NCBI GenBank assembly: GCA_023250195.1
Contig: JAHFBF010000005.1
Coordinates: 108,025-172,024 of the forward strand
DNA: 64,000 nt
Direction of reading: 5' to 3'
From: Candidatus Melainabacteria bacterium
GTDB taxonomy: Bacteria > Cyanobacteriota > Vampirovibrionia > 2-02-FULL-35-15
The translations under genes were made by a program, and so were the position numbers. The number at the start of each line of letters is the position of its first letter. Position 1 is the first letter of the stretch. The notes below the pieces were generated by a model. It was not told the DNA's origin, made no database searches, and saw only the letters and a list, made by a program, of their open reading frames with translations. Shown here in pieces: positions 1 through 7,844 of the stretch.

Positions 1-116
1 AAGGGCTACTGCCTAGCTTATGTAACATTTTTAAGAGTAAACTATTAATCTAATAAGATTTTAACGAATAAATCGTCAAAATCTGCCAAAAGGCTTAAAA
101 ATTACTCCTTCAAGCC

Positions 117-125
117 TGTTATAAT
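117..125 (+). promoter_or_regulatory. Extended -10 promoter for the leader ORF
   Basis: A TATAAT hexamer at 120-125 is preceded by TG with one spacer base, which is an extended -10 element. No good -35 is visible (weak CTTAAA near 96-101). Transcription would start near 132 and read through two direct 12-bp repeats (150-161 and 169-180) into the small ORF at 198. Confidence 0.5.
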
Positions 126-149
126 ATTTTTAAAGCTTTAAAAGCTGTA

Positions 150-180
150 GACAATGGCGTCGATTTAAGACAATGGTGTC
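150..180. repeat. Two direct 12-bp repeats, possible operator
   Basis: GACAATGGCGTC (150-161) and GACAATGGTGTC (169-180) differ by one base and are 19 bp apart start to start. They lie between the likely transcription start and the ribosome binding site of the small ORF. Each begins GAC and ends GTC. A related GACATGGTGTC occurs at 58352-58362. A protein-binding role is only an inference. Confidence 0.35.
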
Positions 181-197
181 TTTCGTTAGGAGGACAC

Positions 198-254
198 ATG
201 AGTCCATTAAGTCCAATAACGCCAATATTTTCTAGGTCTTGGCTTAGAAAATAG
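198..254 (+). CDS. 18-residue leader-like peptide
   Basis: A tiny ORF encodes MSPLSPITPIFSRSWLRK. It has a perfect AGGAGG (188-193) four bases before the ATG and an extended -10 promoter about 75 bp upstream. A strong intrinsic terminator starts seven bases after its stop codon. Promoter, ribosome site, short ORF and terminator therefore form a complete minimal transcription unit. It could be a stand-alone micropeptide gene or a leader peptide with an attenuator ahead of the glycosyltransferase at 339. I see no run of one amino acid that would mark classic amino-acid attenuation. The peptide is not recognised. Confidence 0.5.
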   Translation: MSPLSPITPIFSRSWLRK

Positions 255-260
255 ACTGAA

Positions 261-297
261 AAAGGGAAGCAGAATTGCTTCCCTTTTTTGTTTTTAT
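261..297 (+). terminator. Strong intrinsic terminator
   Basis: There is a perfect 11-bp stem (261-271 with 276-286) closed by a GAAT tetraloop and followed by a T-rich tract to 295. It ends the leader-peptide transcript and lies just ahead of the glycosyltransferase gene, so it could also act as an attenuator for it. Confidence 0.85.
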
Positions 298-338
298 ATA
301 GCTCCAGAGAAGTCTCTATAATAATACCTGTCAGACTT

Positions 339-1769
339 ATGAACATAATTTTAATCGCGACCGAATGTTTTCCTTTTGCCAAAGCAACAAGTCTTGGGGA
401 TCTGGTAAGTCTTCTTGCAAAAGGCATTGAAAAAGATAACCACAATGTAAGAATTTTTATGCCACGGTACGGATGCATAGATCCTGCAGGTTTCCAGATT
501 GAAAGAGTGCCACTTGAATTAAAAGTTAATTTAAACGGAGCAAGCATATCATCTTCTGTTTTTAAAGGCATCATGCCAAATTCTCTAACCAGCATATTTT
601 TTATTGAAAGTCAGAACCACTTCAGCAATTCAAAAGAAATTTATTTAAGTACCGTGCACCAGAACGAGACTCAAAATAGAAATTCTTTTTTCTGTCTTGC
701 GACACTTGAAACAATTTCAAGATTAAAGTTAAATGCTGATATTATTCATGTTTTTAATCCTGTCTGTGCACAAATTACAAAGCTTTTACGCTCAAAAGAC
801 TTTGAGTATTCTCATTTGAAAAAAAGTAAATTAATTTTTACGATTCAAAGTCTGGAAGAATTATCAGGGAATAATGACAATATTCTGCTTACGAAAGAGG
901 CTATAAACTATTCTGACTTTATAACAACAGTCTCAAAAACATTTGAGAACGAGCTTTTATCAGACACCTATAATACAGGAATTGCTGATGCCTTAATAAA
1001 AAAGGGAGAGGTTTTTAGAGGTTTTTTAAGCAGCCCGGATGATGAGATTTATAATCCTGAGACAGACAATGAACTTATACAAGCATACTCAAAAAACTAC
1101 TTTTCTGTTGGAAAAAGAAAGTGCAAAGAGGATTTATATAATTTATTAGGTCTTGAAAAAGATCTTCAGATCCCTTTATTTGGAATGATTACAGGATTAA
1201 CTGAAAATAAAGAGCTTGATATTTTAATTAATATATTTCCTGAAATTGCTGATTTAAATTTGCAATTTATTCTTTGGAAAAAGGGTGAAGAAGAAACCGA
1301 AGAAAAGCTAATAAGAATATCGAGACCTTATAAAAACATAAAGGTTTGTATAGGATATGATCACAATTTTGCAAAGAAGATCCATGCTGCCCTGGATTTT
1401 TACATTCGCCCGGAAGAAATACAGCCATGTGGCAATTCTATACTTACTGCAATGAAATACGGGAGCATTCCAGTTGCTTTTAATTCCGGAGCAATAAAAG
1501 AAATAATTACCGATGTAGATTCTTCCTCAAACGAGCCTAACGGGATTGTTTTCAACAATCACACAAAAGAAGACTTGCTTGAATCAATAATAAGAGCAAT
1601 AAAATATTACAAAAACAAGGAAAAATGGACAAAGCTTGTAAAATCAGCAATGAGTTTTGATACAAGCAAATTAAATACTGCAAAAAACTATATAAATTGT
1701 TATGAAGTTGCTATTAATGCAAAAAAATCTCAGGAGCTCCCCCTTTCTATTAGTTCTCTGGGAAAATGA
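339..1769 (+). CDS. Glycogen/starch synthase-like glycosyltransferase (GT5)
   Basis: A 476-residue GT-B glycosyltransferase of the glycogen synthase (GT5) type, which would transfer glucose from a nucleotide sugar to a glucan. The N-terminus reads MNIILIATECFPFAK, the usual GT5 opening. However, the ADP-glucose-binding KTGGLADV loop is replaced by KATSLGDLV at residues 15-23. The C-terminal donor site is recognisable around residues 357-362 as EEIQPCG, followed by a GSIPVAF segment. The ATG at 339 is preferred over an upstream in-frame start at 288, because 288 lies inside the terminator and the family start aligns with 339. A TATAAT at 317-322 could be its own promoter. The altered loop makes the sugar donor uncertain. 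Confidence 0.72.
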   Translation: MNIILIATECFPFAKATSLGDLVSLLAKGIEKDNHNVRIFMPRYGCIDPAGFQIERVPLELKVNLNGASISSSVFKGIMPNSLTSIFFIESQNHFSNSKEIYLSTVHQNETQNRNSFFCLATLETISRLKLNADIIHVFNPVCAQITKLLRSKDFEYSHLKKSKLIFTIQSLEELSGNNDNILLTKEAINYSDFITTVSKTFENELLSDTYNTGIADALIKKGEVFRGFLSSPDDEIYNPETDNELIQAYSKNYFSVGKRKCKEDLYNLLGLEKDLQIPLFGMITGLTENKELDILINIFPEIADLNLQFILWKKGEEETEEKLIRISRPYKNIKVCIGYDHNFAKKIHAALDFYIRPEEIQPCGNSILTAMKYGSIPVAFNSGAIKEIITDVDSSSNEPNGIVFNNHTKEDLLESIIRAIKYYKNKEKWTKLVKSAMSFDTSKLNTAKNYINCYEVAINAKKSQELPLSISSLGK

Positions 1770-1796
1770 TTCATAGATGGTGAGAGGAAAATAAAA

Positions 1797-2270
1797 ATGG
1801 AAAAATCAAAAGAAAAATTAATTAACGCTCTAAATGAGGATCTTGAAAAAGAAATGGCCGGCATTGTCAGATATTTACATCATTCATTTATTGTTTTTGG
1901 ACCTAACCGCGGCCCGATTGTTCAGATATTTCGTACTCAGGCAAATGAATCCATGGCACATGCCATCCAGCTTGGAGAAAAAATCACAGCCCTTGGCGGT
2001 CATCCTACTGTAAAGGTAGATCAGGTGTTTGAACCCGGCTACCAGTCTATTGAAGACATGCTTACAGAAGATCTAAGAGCTGAAAAAATACAGCTTGAAC
2101 TCTACACAAAACAGCTAAAGGAGTTTGGCGAAACCAACCTGCCTATGAAACTCATGCTTGAGCAGATAATCATTGATGAACAAACCCATGTGGAAGAAAT
2201 TGAAAAATATCTTAGGACTTCTAATGAAGAGTTAATGATTGTTGATGGACATCACAAGAGAAAGGGATAG
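1797..2270 (+). CDS. Ferritin-like / bacterioferritin-type protein
   Basis: A 157-residue all-helical ferritin-like protein, probably an iron-storage or stress protein of the cytoplasm. Carboxylate/histidine signatures fall in the expected helices: an early glutamate cluster (residues 14-19), ESMAH near 51-55 followed by GEKITALGGHP, and DEQTHVEEIE near 125-134. The length fits the bacterioferritin class. A GGTGAGAGG ribosome site lies just upstream. The gene follows the glycosyltransferase by 27 bp and may be cotranscribed with it. It ends one base before a convergent gene. Haem ligation cannot be judged from sequence alone. Confidence 0.78.
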   Translation: MEKSKEKLINALNEDLEKEMAGIVRYLHHSFIVFGPNRGPIVQIFRTQANESMAHAIQLGEKITALGGHPTVKVDQVFEPGYQSIEDMLTEDLRAEKIQLELYTKQLKEFGETNLPMKLMLEQIIIDEQTHVEEIEKYLRTSNEELMIVDGHHKRKG

Positions 2271-2271
2271 T

Positions 2272-2868
2272 TTACCTTCCGCTTAAAACGCTGCTGGCGG
2301 AATCAAGTACATTTTTAAGTGCTATTTTAAATGTCTGATTTTGTTTTATTATTGTACTGACTTCTTTGTTATCTTTTGTTTTACCGCTAAGAACCTTGGC
2401 AAGCACAACCCTTATATCAAGCAGGTTTCCAAGTTTTATAAACTCATTTCTGTCGTTTGCTTTAAAGCTAACACAGAGCTCATGATCAACTGCCTGTAAA
2501 TCATCTTCAGTAACTTTTTCTGAAGCATTTTCTTCTGTAAACTCAACCTTCATGCCAGGAATTAAAAATGCTCTCATGATCATTCCTTTGTCAATTTTTT
2601 CATCAAAAAATACCAGCTCATGGCTTTCAACCAACTCAAGTCCTTTTTCCTTTGATTTAATTAACAATTCAACTTCACTAATCTGGCTTTCTCTTTCTGC
2701 ATAAGAGAGTATAAAGTTTCTGATTTCTTCTGTAATGCGATCAGATTCACTTTTTGCTTTTAAAACATTTTCGTTATTAAAACAAATATCCCGAAAGATC
2801 TCTATAAGCTTCTGCTCAATTTTTCTCTTTGCTTCAGGGGATAAATTGGGTTGTTTAAGGTCTGCCAT
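2272..2868 (-). CDS. Hypothetical protein, helical and charged
   Basis: A 198-residue protein I do not recognise. It has no signal peptide or membrane segment. The N-terminal half is charged and probably helical or coiled-coil (long runs of E, K and I/L up to residue 80). A more beta-like middle contains GMIMRAFLIPGMKVEF, which is reminiscent of a nucleotide-exchange or GrpE-like fold but is not convincing. It converges with the ferritin-like gene with a one-base gap. Function unknown. Confidence 0.6.
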   Translation of the reverse strand: MADLKQPNLSPEAKRKIEQKLIEIFRDICFNNENVLKAKSESDRITEEIRNFILSYAERESQISEVELLIKSKEKGLELVESHELVFFDEKIDKGMIMRAFLIPGMKVEFTEENASEKVTEDDLQAVDHELCVSFKANDRNEFIKLGNLLDIRVVLAKVLSGKTKDNKEVSTIIKQNQTFKIALKNVLDSASSVLSGR

Positions 2869-2917
2869 TATAATTAAAGGTAAGACGATAATTATTTTGT
2901 CAGTGTTTCAGACGTAT

Positions 2918-3241
2918 TTAACGGATTAATTCATCACCAAAATCTAATTTTCTTAATGACGATATATAAACATCACTTAGCTGCTTAAATGTTAATTTGC
3001 TAAATTGTTCCCAAATATATTCAACTTTATGACGATCTGGACAAAGCGTTGGGAAGGCTTCAATACATTGCTCAACTGTAGGAAAGTACCTATAACAGGA
3101 GATAGCCTGAATCAGGTCAAATGCTTCAAGGACTTCCGGGTCATAATTAGCTTTTTTTAACGAATTCGTCGCTGAATCAAAGAATCTAGCCATTAATTCT
3201 ATAGTATCCTTAGATGCTACTTGGTTTATAAATGGATTCAT
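2918..3241 (-). CDS. Small hypothetical protein
   Basis: A 107-residue soluble, helix-rich protein of unknown function with several aromatic and cysteine residues (CYRYFPTVEQC at about 49-59). An AGAGGT sequence lies about 10 bases before the ATG. It is separated from the following hypothetical gene by 49 bp on the same strand, so the two could form an operon. No known domain is visible. Confidence 0.55.
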   Translation of the reverse strand: MNPFINQVASKDTIELMARFFDSATNSLKKANYDPEVLEAFDLIQAISCYRYFPTVEQCIEAFPTLCPDRHKVEYIWEQFSKLTFKQLSDVYISSLRKLDFGDELIR

Positions 3242-3415
3242 CTGCTAATTACCTCTGACGTTTCTCTATGGGGAAGTTCCTTAATCTGTTACTGCACCTT
3301 ATACTTCAACTATATTCTTTTAACCATTCCTTTGTCAATGCTTAATCTTAATTTAAAATAAAATTTTTATAAACCCTTTTTGCCTGTTTCTTAACGTTTA
3401 AGACTTTTGTACCTA

Positions 3416-4984
3416 TCATTCAGTAAGGCTAGTCAAAGAAGCGTTAACCGAAGTAAGCACAGGCTTATTCTGTCTCGTAGATAGAAGGCTCTTTCCATCC
3501 ATATAATCAAGTGATTTTAAGTTAAAGATATTCATGATGGTTGGGACCATATCAATTATTCTGGGGGAGGATAGGTCAATTTTACTAGTCTGTGTTCCTT
3601 TAACTGCAACAATTCCTTCGCTTACATGATTTCCAGATGAAAGCGGATGTGCTTCATGAAAAAGCTCTTTCTCGCCGGTACCAGAAAAAAGATAAAATCC
3701 GGAATGAGGAATAACAATTAAATCAGGGATTTTATTTATGGCTGGTCCATTAAATATTTCTTCTTTTCTATATACAGCTTTTATAAACTGCTCGCCTGAA
3801 ATTGGATCTTTTACATTAATCAGCTTTTGAATAATTTCATTCTTTAAATTTTCTGCTTCCTGAGCAGGAACAACTCCTTCTGCCTCACGCCCAATCAGAT
3901 TTAACTGAATTGTTCCATACACAGTACCAATACCACTAAAAGCCCTTGTCTCTTTATAGGCTATTGGATCGTAAGCAGCTCTTGGAACAATAACTCTTTG
4001 CTCTAATCCTTCTTCACTTTTTTGCTTAATTCTTGTTTTTAATCTGGCAAGAACGTCTACCTTATTTACCATTTTTATAGCTGTGGTTTTTACAGTCGTT
4101 CTAATTTGAGTTTCTATATCCTGTTTTAATTTTAAATATCCGTTTTCCATAAGCCAGACATTCATAGCCAAGCGTCTTTTTACTGGACCAAATCCATGAT
4201 CACTTACAAGCAGAAATGTACCTTCTGAACTTACTTTTTTAATTAGCTCTCCAAGATATTTATCCAGGACACTATAAAACTCCCAGATTTTTTTTAGGCT
4301 GAGGTTTGTAGAATTAAAATCAAATGTTGCAATCTGATGCCAGAAACTATGCTGAATGATATCTGTGGTCTGAAAATGAACCATAAAAAAATCGGTAGGT
4401 TCAGTTTCCAGAAGCCATAAAGCTGCATCTCCGACTTTCTTTGTAATATCAATGAGACTGTTTAAAAAATCAATATCTTTAGTCCCCTGTCTATCAAAGG
4501 TTCTTAGACAAATCGGGTAATCACCGAGCTTTTCAATTAATTTATTCCCAAGTTCCGGCGGGTAAGTAAAAACTTTTTTATTGTTTGGTCTCTCCCATCC
4601 TGAAACAATGAATCCGTTTACTTCAGGCGGTGGGTAGTTGATCGGCACATCTATAATACCAACCTTAATTCCATTGTCAGAAAGAATTCTCCATAAAGTT
4701 TTAGTCTGAATTGATTTGCTTGTAGTAAGTGCTGGTTTATATGTACCTTCCTGATATTCATAAAAATCAAAGACTCCTGATTTCCCGGGATTACAACCTG
4801 TCATAAATGCAGTCCATGCAGGAGGCGTTACAGGAGGAATTGTAGATTCCAAATTTGAATAAGAGCCGCTTTCAATGAGTCCCTTCAAATTTGGCATAAT
4901 CCCACTATTTGCAAGCGGTAAAAGATTTGACCAGACACCCCCATCAAATGAAACAACAAGAACTTTTGGTAAATTAGCTTGCAT
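3416..4984 (-). CDS. Alkaline phosphatase superfamily phosphohydrolase
   Basis: A 522-residue AlkP-superfamily enzyme of the predicted phosphohydrolase/phosphomutase (type I phosphodiesterase) group. Metal-site signatures are present in order: VVSFDGG with D14, the nucleophile loop TPPAWTAFMTG near residues 52-62, TDIIQHSFWH near 205-215, and SDHGFGP near 258. There is no signal peptide, so the protein is probably cytoplasmic. The natural substrate cannot be told; relatives act on nucleotide, phospholipid or sugar phosphoesters. A TATTAT hexamer lies nine bases upstream of the start and no Shine-Dalgarno is seen. Confidence 0.8.
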   Translation of the reverse strand: MQANLPKVLVVSFDGGVWSNLLPLANSGIMPNLKGLIESGSYSNLESTIPPVTPPAWTAFMTGCNPGKSGVFDFYEYQEGTYKPALTTSKSIQTKTLWRILSDNGIKVGIIDVPINYPPPEVNGFIVSGWERPNNKKVFTYPPELGNKLIEKLGDYPICLRTFDRQGTKDIDFLNSLIDITKKVGDAALWLLETEPTDFFMVHFQTTDIIQHSFWHQIATFDFNSTNLSLKKIWEFYSVLDKYLGELIKKVSSEGTFLLVSDHGFGPVKRRLAMNVWLMENGYLKLKQDIETQIRTTVKTTAIKMVNKVDVLARLKTRIKQKSEEGLEQRVIVPRAAYDPIAYKETRAFSGIGTVYGTIQLNLIGREAEGVVPAQEAENLKNEIIQKLINVKDPISGEQFIKAVYRKEEIFNGPAINKIPDLIVIPHSGFYLFSGTGEKELFHEAHPLSSGNHVSEGIVAVKGTQTSKIDLSSPRIIDMVPTIMNIFNLKSLDYMDGKSLLSTRQNKPVLTSVNASLTSLTE

Positions 4985-5011
4985 AAAGAACTAATAATAG
5001 CAAATCATTAC

Positions 5012-6247
5012 TTATTTCGTCTCTCTTCTAAGGTTTTCAACTGCAATCTGATAATTATTGTTTCCCCTTAATATGGTTTGAAGTTGAGGTTTATGTTTTA
5101 ACAATGCAGAAATTAACTGCAGATCTGCTTTATTAAATTCAGTTAGTCCACTAATCAGATTTTTTGCAAACTCACTGTGAGGATACCTAACTGCAAGTTC
5201 TAAAAGTGCTTCCCTAAAATCATCAATTTTATTTTTTTGTTCGTTTAAAGCTAAGCCAAGGACAAAACCATGATCAGATTTCCCTTCTAAAAAACAGAAA
5301 TTAGTTTTACTAATCGTTGTCTGCCAGGTTGTGCTGGTAAGAATACTTGGATTTTGCATTAGCTCAAAGACAAATTTTTCTTCTTTCCCTTTCATTCCAA
5401 TTAAAGACTCTGCATGCGACATTAAACATAGTCTGTCTTTGCGCTCCAGATCAGCACCTCTAGGATTACCCTTCACTTTAGTAATAATTTCTATTACTAC
5501 TTTAGGGATTGTATCTGTCGTAGAAGCTTTTGATGCTAAAGGAGGTGAAGGGGGGCGGTGTATTCTTAGATTTTCTATAATGTTTACTGCAGTCCTGCTG
5601 GTAGAACACACAGTACTATTAGAAAATTGTTCTGCCCAGCTACGAAGTCCTGCTATCCCTTCACATCTAGAAAGATTTTCATTATTTGCTAAAAAACTGG
5701 CAAGTGGGCCATCAGAATTTCGCATAATATATTCTGTTATCTTTTCTCTACGGTGTCTGTCTCCTGCACAATCCCCTAAAGGAATTATGTTTTTATTTAC
5801 ACAAAGTCCCTTCTGAACAGCAGTTGTATTAAGGGACTGTGAACTGCCTTCTCCAAGATAAAGACCATTATCACCTTCATCTTCAATATAAACCCTGCGA
5901 CCAATTCGTTTTTCCATAGAAGGGGAAGGGGTAGTTAGTCTAATAAAAAGTCCCATTGCTTCATCACTATCAGATATGATGCTTGCATTTGATGCAAACG
6001 CTTCTGAAATCGGTTCATTCTCTAACTTTTTACTAAAAATAAGCTCTATTAACTTTTGTCTTGTAGCTCTATCAGGAATTTCAAGCGTTCTACAAAAATC
6101 TATTTCTTTTCTAGAGATTTTTGGCATAAAGGGCGTTTTACTCAGAGCGATGTTTTCTAATTTTGTAACAATACTTGCAAGATTAAATACCTGCTTAGTA
6201 CTAGTAGGAGTTCTCGTTACAGGAGAAGGTTTTATAATTCTTGGCAT
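5012..6247 (-). CDS. Orphan protein with P/S/T-rich N-terminus
   Basis: A 411-residue protein without recognisable domains. The first 18 residues are rich in P, S, T and basic residues (MPRIIKPSPVTRTPTSTK), and the rest looks like a soluble helical protein. There is no signal peptide. It is one of several proteins here that carry a low-complexity N-terminus and sit singly among housekeeping genes. The start codon has a TAATAT hexamer (6254-6259) six bases upstream and no ribosome site, suggesting a leaderless transcript. Function unknown. Confidence 0.6.
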   Translation of the reverse strand: MPRIIKPSPVTRTPTSTKQVFNLASIVTKLENIALSKTPFMPKISRKEIDFCRTLEIPDRATRQKLIELIFSKKLENEPISEAFASNASIISDSDEAMGLFIRLTTPSPSMEKRIGRRVYIEDEGDNGLYLGEGSSQSLNTTAVQKGLCVNKNIIPLGDCAGDRHRREKITEYIMRNSDGPLASFLANNENLSRCEGIAGLRSWAEQFSNSTVCSTSRTAVNIIENLRIHRPPSPPLASKASTTDTIPKVVIEIITKVKGNPRGADLERKDRLCLMSHAESLIGMKGKEEKFVFELMQNPSILTSTTWQTTISKTNFCFLEGKSDHGFVLGLALNEQKNKIDDFREALLELAVRYPHSEFAKNLISGLTEFNKADLQLISALLKHKPQLQTILRGNNNYQIAVENLRRETK

Positions 6248-6283
6248 TGGTAAATATTATCCTAAAATACAAATTAAAAGAGT

Positions 6284-6317
6284 TAAGCAGAGGCGTATTA
6301 CAATCCGCCTTTGCTTA
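6284..6317 (-). terminator. Probable terminator of purB
   Basis: A 12-bp stem (6284-6295 with 6306-6317, one G-T pair) encloses a 10-base loop, overlaps the purB stop codon and is followed on the minus strand by a T-rich stretch. Good stem, moderate T-tract. Confidence 0.5.
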
Positions 6318-7640
6318 TGACTTACAACTTACCGCTTCTTTTTGTTTCAAAACCCTATTAAACACTGTGTCTACATGTTTAAGATGTTTCTTTGGATCAA
6401 AACATTCTTCAATTTCTCTTTCCGACAAATATTTTAAAATTTCCTTATCACTTAAAAGATTTTTCTTAAAGTCCCCATCTTTTTTATTCCATGCATTGTG
6501 TGCATTTTTCTGGACAAATTTATATGCTACTTCTCTTTCTAACCCTTTTTCTACAAGCTTTAATAAAACTGTTTGAGAAAATACAACCCCGCCAAACTTA
6601 AACATATTTTCTCTCATGTTTTCAGGATAAATATTTAAGTCAGAAATTACTTGATTTATCCTGTCAAGCATAAAATCAACCAGTGTTGTAGCATCAGGCA
6701 GAATAACTCTTTCTACTGAACTATGACTTATATCTCTTTCATGCCACAGCGGGATGTTTTCCATGGCTGCTAATGAATAAGATCTAACCAACCTTGCAAG
6801 CCCACATAAGTTTTCAGATCTCCACGGATTCCTTTTATGCGGCATTGCAGAGCTTCCTTTTTGATTTGCATAAAATGGTTCTTCTACTTCAAGCACCTCT
6901 GTTCTTTGAAGGTGTCTGATTTCAGTAGCAATTTTCTCAATTATCGTAGCTATGAATGCAAGTTCACTTAAATAAAGTGCATGTCTGTCACGGCTTATAA
7001 CTTGAGTAGAAATCGGTGCTGGTTTTAACCCTAGTTTTTTTGTGGCAATTTCTTCTACCTTAGGATCTATATTTGAATATGTTCCAACTGCTCCAGAAAA
7101 TATTCCAACTCCTATTTCATCTTCTATAACATAATTAAATCTCATTTTTGCTCTTGTAAGTTCTTCCCAAAAGCCAAGTAATTTTAATCCAAACACAGTT
7201 GGCTCAGCATGAACTCCATGTGTTCTCCCTATACAAATCGTGTTTTTATGTTCAATTGCTCTTTTTTCCAGTGTAGATAAAAACTTGTTTAATCCATTTA
7301 ATATTTTTTCTCCGGCTTGTTTCAGAAGTATTGCAAAAGATGTATCAATTAAATCAGAACTGGTCATTCCTAAATGTAAGAATCTTCCCTCAGGACCAAT
7401 TGACTCAGTAACACAAGTTAAAAAAGCAATAACATCATGATGAACTTCCTTATCAATCTCTTCAATCCTTTTTATGTCAAAGCTTGCTCTTTCTTTAATC
7501 ACTGAAAGAGATTCTTTTGGCACCTGACCAAGTTCACACATTGCTTCCAGTGCTGCAATTTCTACAGAAAGCCAGATATTATATTTATTTTCTTCAGACC
7601 ATATCTTTGCTAATTCTGGTCTTGTATAACGCTTAATCAA
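6315..7640 (-). CDS. purB: Adenylosuccinate lyase
   Basis: A 441-residue adenylosuccinate lyase of the fumarase/aspartase superfamily. It catalyses two steps of purine synthesis: release of fumarate from SAICAR and from adenylosuccinate. The family signature GSSAMPHKRNP is near residues 262-272, and the catalytic histidine region TSSDLIDT is near 95. The N-terminus MIKRYTRPELAKIWSEENKY is typical of PurB. Translation appears to start at a TTG with AAAGGAG six bases upstream. The gene is alone, with no other purine genes nearby. Confidence 0.95.
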   Translation of the reverse strand: MIKRYTRPELAKIWSEENKYNIWLSVEIAALEAMCELGQVPKESLSVIKERASFDIKRIEEIDKEVHHDVIAFLTCVTESIGPEGRFLHLGMTSSDLIDTSFAILLKQAGEKILNGLNKFLSTLEKRAIEHKNTICIGRTHGVHAEPTVFGLKLLGFWEELTRAKMRFNYVIEDEIGVGIFSGAVGTYSNIDPKVEEIATKKLGLKPAPISTQVISRDRHALYLSELAFIATIIEKIATEIRHLQRTEVLEVEEPFYANQKGSSAMPHKRNPWRSENLCGLARLVRSYSLAAMENIPLWHERDISHSSVERVILPDATTLVDFMLDRINQVISDLNIYPENMRENMFKFGGVVFSQTVLLKLVEKGLEREVAYKFVQKNAHNAWNKKDGDFKKNLLSDKEILKYLSEREIEECFDPKKHLKHVDTVFNRVLKQKEAVSCKS

Positions 7641-7705
7641 ATTAATCTCCTTTAATTATTGTGTCTTACAGACAAAGCACAAAACTATATTTTACAACGT
7701 AACAC

Positions 7706-7801
7706 GTCATTGCGAGGAGGTGCTTTAGCACCAACATGGCAATCTTATAACGTTTTGGAGATTGCTTCGTCGTCCACCAAAGGCGGACTCCTCGCAATGA
7801 C
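7706..7801. repeat. MITE-like palindromic element, 96 bp
   Basis: Perfect 14-bp terminal inverted repeats (GTCATTGCGAGGAG / CTCCTCGCAATGAC) bound an inner stem GCAATCT...AGATTGC. The 27-bp core is the reverse complement of the core of the element at 41992-42076 except for one base. It occupies the divergent gap between purB and the aldehyde dehydrogenase. No ORF is inside, so it is non-autonomous. Confidence 0.85.
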
Positions 7802-7832
7802 ATGCCGAGTTTTACTTAATACATCACTCATG

Positions 7833-7838
7833 TAAAAT
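7833..7838 (+). promoter_or_regulatory. -10 hexamer, likely leaderless start
   Basis: TAAAAT lies six bases before the aldehyde dehydrogenase ATG. The 17-base context TGTAAAATTAAGYTATG is the same as at the thioesterase gene at 55389. Confidence 0.5.
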
Positions 7839-7844
7839 TAAGTT

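Noticed and set aside
119..595. Long minus-strand frame across the first gene's start
   Set aside because: It overlaps the leader ORF, terminator and GT5 N-terminus, has no ribosome site and shows no protein-like pattern.
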